In this document: positions 56,128 to 64,000 of the stretch, piece after piece | Numbering within the stretch: position 1 is the stretch's first letter | Layout: each line of letters starts with the position of its first letter | Assembly (NCBI GenBank): GCA_019787685.1 | Contig: JAHNUO010000006.1 | Coordinates: 1,922,001-1,986,000 of the forward strand | Origin: Chiua virens | Taxonomy: Eukaryota > Basidiomycota > Agaricomycetes > Boletales > Boletaceae | Length of the DNA stretch: 64,000 nt | Direction: 5' to 3' | The notes under the pieces: generated by a model | Told to the model about the DNA's origin: nothing | Seen by the model: the letters and a program-made list of their open reading frames with translations, nothing else | The model's database searches: none | Translations under genes and position numbers: made by a program

Positions 56128-57245
56128 TTACTTGACGTCGGCACAATTGCACTGAGCGGCCGCCCCAACCCAACCTTTGCCACAGTTATCACACCAGCCT
56201 CTGGGACCATTGTCGACGCCGATAGCCTTAGTGGTCATAGACGGGGTTGAGGAAACTTCGTCACGATGAATGCTGACCAAGTGACGACCCAGATCGTGTT
56301 TACGGCTGAACGAGCGTCCGCACGAGCGATGCGGGCAGACATGGGGTTTGAGCCGATTGGGGTCATGAGTTGCCATATGAGTTTTCAAGTTGTAGGCTCG
56401 AGCGAAGGCTGGTTGGTATGACCACAATGAGAAAAAGAATAGCAACAGTTGAACGCAAACTAACCTCGCGGACAAGTTGGACATTGGTATTTCTTACGTG
56501 GGTCTTCCTTGGACTGATCCTCGACACCGCGAACCGACCTGGCTTGCGGGACGGAAGTTGTGGTGGATAGTGAGGCCATATTAGATGGAGACACGGTGTC
56601 AGCACCAATGAACCCGAGACCATAAAAATCTGCGGTCGTAGACTTGGGGACTGCCGGGATGCGTGTCGCGCCCCCGTAGTCAGAAAAGCTTGTACGTTTG
56701 TAAGTGGGTTCCGTGGCAGTGGCAGCGGGAGCGCTGCGCGGACTGAGTGAAAGAGAGCCGAAGGCGCTGGGATCGACAGTCATGGGAAGATTGTTGGGCT
56801 GCACAGCACTACCGCCGTAGTCAGAGCAGCCACTGCCTCCTATGCGAGCTCTTTGGAAGTCCATTTCAAGGTCGAGGGGGAAGGAGCAGTCGGTTGCAGG
56901 ATATGAAGAGTCGGAGAAATTATAAAAGGACTCGGAGCGAGTCGAGAGTGTCTCGTATGCACTCTCGGAAGAGACGGTAATAGTCGAGGGAGGACCACAC
57001 GTTGGGGTATCGGATCTCAAAAAGGAGTAGGCGTCGTTGGAATCAACGGTAAGGAGCTGGAGTTGTACTTCGTTGAAAGCCGCGAGGCTGGAGTCCAATT
57101 CAAGTTCAAAGAGATCGGGGTGGGGGGCGAGGATGTCAGATGGCGAGTGAAATGAAACAAAGTCGAGGCCTTGCTGCTGCTTGGCGTAGTCTGAGCCATA
57201 TGCATCAACGGCGGAATAAAAGGTGTCGCTGAGGGGGTCAGACAT
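56128..57245 (-). CDS. C2H2 zinc-finger transcription factor
   Basis: The start at 57245 gives MSDPLSDTFYSAVDAYGSDY. The long N-terminal half is Ser/Thr/Pro-rich with an acidic character, as in activation regions (LAPHPDLFELELDSSLAAF; CSFPLDLEMDFQRARIGG). Two C2H2 fingers follow, the first completed across an intron: CPTCPRAFARAYNLKTHMATH (C-x2-C-x12-H-x3-H), then CPHRSCGRSFSRKHDLGRHL with H-x4-H spacing. A C-terminal CxxC...CxC group (WCDNCGKGWVG, QCNC) comes after the linker. Similar two-finger proteins are known developmental regulators in mushroom-forming fungi (the c2h2 type of Schizophyllum), but that match is from memory and not confirmed. Confidence 0.82.
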
Positions 57246-58269
57246 GGCTGGCTGGAATGCTGCGGAAGGTGATGTTCTTGTATGACTTGGATCGCACTTC
57301 CGGAAAGCAAATCGGGTGAGTGGGAGCAGAATTGAGTGGTCGGGCAGAAGGCAAACTGGTTGCTGCGGACCACGCAAGCCATCGTATATATGACCCCTTA
57401 CATCAGCCTGATTTCCCACAATGTCACACCGCTTTGTTCCTCGTCGCCCCTTCCGTCGGTCCGTCCGTCGTAACGCTGATTAATATCGCTCACGTCAGTG
57501 TCTTTCGAGCTTTGTGGGACATTCACACTGCGGAAAATTGCGCCAATTTTGAGAACCCGCGCAACGTGGAATGACCCCGATGACTTCCTATTTGCATTCT
57601 TCCCAACGTGTTCTGACTTGCACCCCATTCAGTGTGCTCGCAGCCTTGCACCTTATGAGCCAATGCCAATGCGGTCGGCGCGCAGCCGCCACCGATCTAA
57701 AGGCCTCCTTTCTGATCGGAGTCGGCTGTTGCGTTTCAGTGCACACTACCCCTGACCGCCTGGGTGACAGTATGGACTCAGTGTATGTCCCAACTCCCAC
57801 TCTTAAGTTCGTCTCAGGAAAATTGCTGTAGAATGTCTGAAATTGCGCAGCCGCATGAGACTGAGACCGCGGGTCGACTTCGCGTTCACAGCCGTCTGAG
57901 ATATTCTCCCAGGCTTCTCGACGCGGGAAAAAAATAGCATGTGTTTCATCCACGCTTCACATGTTGCATCGTGTATTCCCCAACATAGGCTATGCCTGGC
58001 ATATGTTCCAGCCCCCTTTCTGTCGTCGTGTTAGCTCTCAACAACCCGTGTTCATATTCATTAATCAATCATATGCCTACCTGGGAGGCTGTAACTTTAG
58101 GGCTGTGACGGATACCACCGAGCCGCATTTGTAGTATCCGTTCATGATCGCATTGAATCGCCGTGAATGGTATGGTACTCAACCACCTATGCCACAGTTT
58201 TGCGCCCACTGAAATCACATGCATTGGATAAACCAAATAGTGTACGATTTGGGGCCATCGGTAAATATC
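57246..58269. other. 1 kb upstream region of the C2H2 gene
   Basis: No supported gene. Frames on both strands between 57.3 and 57.95 kb lack conserved features. The tRNA-Lys gene follows at its right edge. Confidence 0.4.
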
Positions 58270-58353
58270 GCCCGCCTAGCTCAATCGGATAGAGCGTCAG
58301 ACTCTTATGACTAGGCAATCTGAAGGCTGCGAGTTCGACCCTCGCGGTGGGCT
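58270..58353 (+). tRNA. tRNA-Lys (CTT) with a short intron
   Basis: The acceptor stem is GCCCGCC/GGTGGGC with a wobble pair. The D arm is GCTCAATCGGATAGAGC. The anticodon stem is TCAGA/TCTGA. Loop CTCTTAA is interrupted after position 37 by about 10 nt (TGACTAGGCA), the standard place for nuclear tRNA introns. The anticodon is CTT. The T arm is GCGAG TTCGACC CTCGC. A TTTT lies shortly downstream at 58357-58360. Confidence 0.92.
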
Positions 58354-58649
58354 AATGTTTTGCTAGCGCGGTTTTTCAGTGAGTGCTCAGGTCTAATCGC
58401 TAGTATTGCAGTACCGTGTTGCTCAAACCACACCCGAGGCTCGACATGCGAGAAATGTTTGGACATAATGATAGATAAAGTATTCCGTCCTACGGGTTTC
58501 ATATGCCTAGAAGACTATCTAACGTGGTATGAACTAGTCCTCAAGGTTCATGAAATATCGTCAAGTCCATCAGATCATGGTTGAATGACCAGCATTCTGT
58601 TCATCCGCGGAAAGTGCAACAGCTATCCCGATGGACGAATGAGTAAATA

Positions 58650-59659
58650 TCAAAGCAGAGTGTAAAGAACAAACCTAATCATGTAAGGTACTGTGGCTGC
58701 CGATAAGCAGGCAAACGCTGCCCAACTGAGGTATATTCCATTTCCATACGATACCTCAATGCCTGACAAAATGCCTTGGGAAAGCTGCATTGTGTTGATG
58801 CTTTCAACTTTCTTTACTATTGCAGTCCAGATAGCCGCTCCGATCAAGATGAACACTGCAGAAAGAATGGACATGCTAGCTGAAAAGACGAACAGAACAG
58901 TTTTCCGAAGTACGCCGCTATTAAGAGGGTTAAATGACGACACATATTGAAAGGGACGATACTCACGTGAACAGTGAGAGGGCAGTGAACAAGGTGCCGA
59001 GTAAAAGGAAGTAGTATGCAACATGAGAATTGGTACCCAGGTATGATGAATTGATGAACGTAGTGTCAGCAAAAATATAGGCCGTGAACTGTGAGTAGTT
59101 GAGGAGCATGTCGGATGTAATTGTGGTATATGGCTGGAATCTGGCTGCAACAATGTGATCCGAGCATTGCCCAGCGGAACTGTTGACATAGGCGCAGTAA
59201 GAGTAAAGACCAAACTCATACTGTTGCCTTATTCCAGCTCCTTGTCCGAGGGGAACTGAGGAATTGGCCGTATACAATCCTTGGATGGGATCATTGAATG
59301 CTTGGGCCAGTGCTTTGCTTCATGTGTGTCAGACCCTGAAGGTGGTGTCATCCAAGGATTGCTCACCCATAACCGGAAACATTGATAGTAGCCTAGTGAT
59401 AGGTCAGAATGGAAGTAACCGGAGAATACAGCTGAAGGGTTACCATCGAGATGCCATGAGGGACTGTGGATGTATTGATTTGTCCCACCTATGCACGATC
59501 GATAAGATATACAACGCACACCCACTAGGACCTACATGGACAAAGATTAACAAGAGCAGTGCTGCAAAACTGAAGAACGATCACTGTAGACATGTGGGGG
59601 AGAAGGTAAAATGCGTACGATAGGAAGGAAGCGCCAGCGATGCAATATTCCCCCTTCAT
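58650..59659 (-). CDS. SUR7/PalI-like four-helix membrane protein
   Basis: Probable plasma-membrane protein of the claudin-like SUR7 group (eisosome or pH-sensing relatives). The start at 59659 opens a first helix (CIAGASFLSFAALLLLIFVH). A small exon with INTSTVPHGISM and an extracellular loop with SSVPLGQGAGIRQQYEFGLY, SYCAYVNSSAGQCSDH follow; the two Cys fit the conserved pair of the family. Three more helices are VAYYFLLLGTLFTALSLF, VLFVFSASMSILSAVFILIG and YLSWAAFACLSAATVPYMI. Five to six GT-AG introns are needed. The stop is TGA at 58650-58652. It is divergent with ATG26, 349 bp between starts. Function beyond membrane organisation cannot be deduced. Confidence 0.78.
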
Positions 59660-60008
59660 GGCAATAACATGAAAGAAGAGCAAGTAGATGAAGAGAAGGA
59701 GACACGACGAGTGGACGGACGTTGAAAACGCAGCAGCCTCAAGGACAAGTCGCGTGAACGAGACACTCCCATTTTCAGAACGGCACCGAGCCGAAAGATG
59801 CCGATGAGTCCGGCGTTCGATCTCCGAATCAATCAGGGTATGATGCTTGAATAAACTCCGCCACTTCCGCCGTACCTGGACCTGCAATATCCTTATGTGG
59901 TAGAGTGAAAAACCTTGACCTTGATCGCTTCTGCTCTCCTGCCGTTTACCTTCCGCCCACTTCGTCTGAGCATAGTAGTTCGATTGAGCGCTGGCACTAC
60001 CTTGCGCA
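59660..60008. other. Divergent promoter region of the SUR7-like and ATG26 genes
   Basis: This is 349 bp between two divergent starts. No separate gene or clear TATA box seen. A minus-strand open frame crossing it is chance. Confidence 0.4.
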
Positions 60009-63000
60009 ATGTCCAAGCTTGCGTCAACAAGGTCCCTCGTGCGGAGTCTCGTCACTTCGGAACCCGGTCCTGCGTCTGACCCTCACGCCCGCGCCGACGA
60101 TGACGATAGTGCCGTCGGAAATATCTCTCCTCAAGAACGTATCAAGAGAGTCGCTGCGAAAACGATGGATCTCGGAAGGAGCTTCACTACTCGCCCTCGT
60201 TCACCAACTTCGACGTCCGAGTCCAAACACACACGCAGCCTAAAACGGAAGGACACTGGAAGGGACACTCGAGTTTCTGAGCACCAGGCACGAGGTAGTT
60301 TCTCAGGATAAATGCTTTAAAGTCGTAGACTTGCTCAACCCAACCAAGGTCATAATAATTCTACCATGCCACCGCAAGCTGACAGCTCACAAATCATGGA
60401 TCATGTACAACCCCGAGATCCCAATGCCACTGTCTCGAACGATGATTCTCCCTTTATCACCCCTCCATCGCCGAAGCTAGTACCCGCACGTCCCTCGTTG
60501 CAGTCTTTTCAAGATTTCGGCTCGGTACGTGTGCTATATCATGTCCTCCCGATAGTTGCTTGATGGGTTAATGTTTGGATGCAGATGCGCGCAGGGACTC
60601 AAACCCTTATTCAGGCCCTTCAGGCCCTTCCTTGGGTAGAAGACCCAGATGACGTGGACGAGCTAATAACTGGAGTGGATTCCCGAATGGATTCGGATAG
60701 CGATGAGGAACTGACTAGTAAGTAGACTTCGAGTCCGTACCTCTAGACTTCGACAGTTGAGTTTGGCTCCCAGACAGACACATGGCGTCCTCTATTCACG
60801 CCATATACAGACCAGTTGCCCGTTCCAGATGGAAGGAAACTCCACATTCTATTTTGTCCGGAACCGTATTTCCGGTCCAGGAAGGAGTTGATGAGGCATC
60901 CAATGCAGAATCGGGCGCGATTTTGACCTCGGATGATGACGCGGATGCCGATGACTTCGAGGCGGCGACACCACGGCCAGCAGGTGCTTCAGACTCTTCA
61001 GATGTTACACGCATACCGTCGTCGCTTGGGCCAGTAGTGAGGCGGAGGGCACCGAGCCGCACAGGGAGCATGACAACTGTCAAGGTCACTCGACGAACTC
61101 GTCTGGCGGAGAAACTAAAAGAAGTGTTTGATTTGGAGGCTATCAGTGAAGTGTTGGCAGGTGTGTAGTTGTGGTCACTCTTGAACTAAAGCTTAACGGA
61201 GATCAGAAATGCCATGCTGGCTGTTACGCTCGGTCTGTAAGTTTATATCTGATCAAGCAGCTGGTGTGAGATTTAAGCCATGTATAGTGTTACAGGGATA
61301 TATGTATCTCACAAACTCCCATTTATGTTTCTTTGCCCACATGCCCAGCCGAGAGGTACAGATTTAGCCGATTATAAAGAAGTATGCTCATGCTGGTTCA
61401 GGAACAAATCCTCAAGTCTGGTACTCTTAGCAAGAGGGCTACTCGAACAAAACGTTGGACCAGGCATTGGTTCGTCCTCAAGAACGATACACTTTCCTGG
61501 TATCAGTCTTCGTCGGTGCGTCCTGTGCGGCTGTGATCGTGACATTTGCTGACATTGTACAGGACCCTTATTTCCTCAATGGGATCGTTGACCTGCGTTA
61601 TGCGATTTCTTGCGATTCCACAGGTGAAAGGGAAATCGAACTGCGTACTAATCAGAAGGGTTTATTCCTGGCCGTGGATTCCGTCCCAAGCAGGGACGAA
61701 TGGGTGAAGGCGATACGTAAGGTCATATTCAAAGCACAGAATATGGGAGATACTGTGAAAGTAAGTTACGTGGTATGAAAGCAATTTATATTTCTTACTC
61801 CCTCCAGATTGCCATTCCATATTCCGTCATTCTTGATGTGGACAAATCGTCCGCCCTTGACTTCAGCGAAACAATTGAAGTCAAGGTGTTAGACAATGAG
61901 GAGCATTATTCGATAGACTCCTACTTTTTTGCATACTTCCGCAACATACAGGGTGCTTTGGAACATATTCGCGAAGTTGTGCGTACCAATAGGTCGTCTT
62001 CCACAGGCTCACCAAACGCCCTACTGGACACCACGACTACGCGTAATGTCTTGACAGCTCCCACTATGGACCGCGCTCGTAGCCTCCCTTCCCCTGATGC
62101 CAAGACCAGCTCCTCTTCCCGATTATCGTTTTTATTCCGGCCGCTTCAGGAGTCACTTCCCTCTACCTTAACACGAATGTACGGTGCTTCGGAACCCCCC
62201 GGAGGTACCGAGGATTTTACCCACATATCAAAGCGGGGTGGTACGTCGTTCGTACCCTTGGCCTCTGCACCCTTGCCTGTTACTTCCACTTCTGGTAATA
62301 TTGCCGTTTCATCTTTAAATGGATTGTCAACCGATTCTTCGTTGCGGATTCATACATATCCGCCATCATCTTCTACAGGACAGATGAATTCGATATCATT
62401 CCTGAGCATGGGACTAGCCGCAAGTGCACCTTGGAATGTCGCGGTACCATCGTGGCTCAAAAGTCCTCGCAAGGGCTCGAGCAGCAGCTCGAACACTACG
62501 GTGTCGTCCCCAGTTCCTGAATCGAAAGACGATGGAGGCGTGCGCGAGGTCTTTGAGTCTTCGATCCCTAGACAAGGTTCCAGCGCGCCATGCGATCTCG
62601 GGTATAGTGTACTGGAGACGTCCGAAACAACAGTGGATCAAGAAATGGCTGACAAGTTCAAGACCGCATTTGCCTTTGACGGCAAAGAAACGTTGCTTGG
62701 ATGTAGGTGGTTCATTTCACGTTGCATCATAATTCTAACAGTGCAAAGACTTTTCGGGTTATTTATACCGACTTTTGCCAATTTTCGGGCGTTTATACAT
62801 CTCTTCAAATTATTTCTGTTTCAAATCCACGGGTCCTCTGAGCACGAAGACTAGAGTATACTTTCAATAATCTCCACCTTGAGACCCGCTAATCTAATCT
62901 ATAGATGATATTACCCATTCGTGACGTCCTCGCCGTGGAAGTGACCAAGGCTACTCGTTTTGGTCACCATGGCCTTACCGTTGTGATTAAAGGTCATGAA

Positions 63001-64000
63001 GAACTGTTTTTTGAATTTGGCTTCGAGGATAGACGACGTGCTTTCGTGGCTATTCTGGAACGTCAAATAGAAGACATCAGGAAGCGGCCGAATCCCAGCG
63101 AGGGTTCAGCACTGAGCCGAAGCAAGAGGGATGCACTTGTCTTGGAAGAATTTGAACCACGGCACTCGTTCAGCGACGATAGCGATCCTGGCCCGTCATC
63201 CGAGGCGATGTCCGAATCATTACCTGCTGTGATGTTTACGTCAGCTTCCTCGACGTTCCTAACCTTCAAGCCGAAGGAACCTCTGCATTTTACGGTTCTG
63301 ACTATCGGTACAAGGGGGGACGTTCAACCTTACCTCGCGCTCGCGAAAGGACTGATTGCGGAGGGACACCGAGTAAAAATTGCCACCCACGGAGAATTTC
63401 AGGCGTGGATTGAATCAGTAAGCATACATAATTCTTGATTGACTCACGCTTCCTGACTATCGTTGAAGCATGGAGTCGAGTTTGGTTACGTCGGTGGTGA
63501 CCCAGCGGAATTAATGCGCATTTGTGTCGAGAACGGCACGTGGACGGTTGCGTTTTGGAAAGAGTCTCTACTGAAAGTAAGCACAATGCAATTTTCGTTA
63601 CGCCTCAGCTTGATTCGAGATTTAGTTTCGTGGATGGCTCGATGATTTGCTCAAAACGTCTTGGGAAGCCTGCCAAGGGACAGATGTTCTTCTCGAGAGT
63701 CCGAGTGCAATGGGAGGATACCACATCGCTGAAGCCCTTAGGATCCCCTACTTTAGAACAATGACAATGACCTGGACGAGGACGAGGTAAGCAGCCATAT
63801 TGGTTTGATTCGACTCAACTTAGATCGAAATCAAGGGTTTATCCACATGCTTTTGCGGTGCCGGAACAAAAGGTACGAATATCTCTGCTCGGAATATGTG
63901 CAATGCTGATACTTTATTAGTTGGGAGGTAGTTATAACTACATGGTACGATCTGGTTTTCCTACCCACGGACGTCACTGAAGAATCTCATACTAGACATA
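60009..64000 (+). CDS. ATG26: Sterol 3-beta-glucosyltransferase ATG26/UGT51 (5' part)
   Basis: Transfers glucose from UDP-glucose to ergosterol; in some fungi it is needed for pexophagy. The start at 60009 begins [20 protein letters not shown], followed by a disordered region. A GRAM domain follows [20 protein letters not shown] with [20 protein letters not shown]. The PH domain holds [37 protein letters not shown] and [18 protein letters not shown] second GRAM has [20 protein letters not shown] and [18 protein letters not shown]. The GT1 domain begins [20 protein letters not shown], with [32 protein letters not shown] and [20 protein letters not shown]. The last visible exon ends at the window edge after SYNYM. 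Domain order GRAM-PH-GRAM-GT is complete as far as seen. Frame is intact throughout. Confidence 0.95.

Noticed and set aside
59525..60055. 176-codon minus-strand frame upstream of the SUR7-like gene
   Set aside because: It is antisense to the ATG26 start and enters the SUR7-like exon by reading through; no domain and a better start exists at 59659.
62690..62770. Apparent frame break in ATG26 before the second GRAM strand
   Set aside because: Using the acceptor ending GTGCAAAG instead of the AACAG just upstream restores the frame ([13 protein letters not shown]), so no break is needed.
1..64000. CRISPR array, prokaryotic operon or integrated virus
   Set aside because: No regularly spaced repeats, no ribosome-binding organisation, and no viral structural or replication genes; intron-rich eukaryotic genes fill the window.

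Overview
This 64 kb window is nuclear DNA of a filamentous basidiomycete, most likely an agaricomycete. Genes are dense and interrupted by many 45-60 nt GT-AG introns. The content is typical of that group: a BTG/Tob-type anti-proliferative protein, a GH18 chitinase with two small carbohydrate-binding modules, a large-subunit catalase with a DJ-1-like tail, a C2H2 factor and an Atg26-type sterol glucosyltransferase. There are no operons. Several neighbours are divergent with 50-200 bp between start codons, and others are convergent with short gaps.

Left part (1-11.2 kb): 3' end of an RPD3/HDAC1-class deacetylase, RAD14/XPA, a TesB-type acyl-CoA thioesterase, a BTG-domain protein, biotin synthase BIO2, an unrecognised nuclear-looking protein, TRAX, and (minus strand) a C3HC4 RING protein. 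Next (11.2-20.8 kb): a sparse stretch, an SR-rich protein of unknown role, a DEDDy 3'-5' exonuclease, a diverged tandem repeat, the chitinase, CK2 alpha and a SET-domain protein. 20.9-31.8 kb: mitochondrial DnaJ (MDJ1), a DHA2-like MFS transporter, a 1.3 kb gap, choline/ethanolamine kinase and a Tis11/TTP-type tandem CCCH protein. 33.5-41.5 kb: the proteasome activator BLM10. 41.6-49.7 kb: an AIM18-like chalcone-isomerase-fold protein, tRNA-Thr(AGT), TIM21, VMA7, the ecdysoneless/SGT1 protein and AP-3 sigma. 49.7-64 kb: MED6, an NRAMP metal transporter, catalase, a C2H2 factor, tRNA-Lys(CTT) with an intron, a SUR7-like membrane protein and ATG26, which runs off the window.

The genes are mostly unrelated housekeeping functions. 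Loose themes are mRNA decay (BTG and the CCCH protein), proteostasis (BLM10, MDJ1, RING) and organelle or vacuole maintenance (TIM21, VMA7, AP-3 sigma, ATG26). No clustered secondary-metabolite, defence or mobile system is visible.

The unusual signals are at gene-structure level. (i) Very small exons carry functional residues: an 8 nt last exon completes the BLM10 C-terminal Tyr-Tyr-Ala, a 15 nt exon supplies a RING zinc Cys, and a 21 nt exon splits the BIO2 radical-SAM motif. (ii) Conserved proteins are broken by single extra bases, always +1, in RAD14, the thioesterase, BTG, chitinase and the catalase tail. (iii) TRAX and MED6 need splice donors that are not GT. Insertion-type assembly error is the simplest explanation of (ii), but two of the breaks share the same ACTGAGG context. 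Exon joins were done by eye from splice consensus and family knowledge, without any database search.
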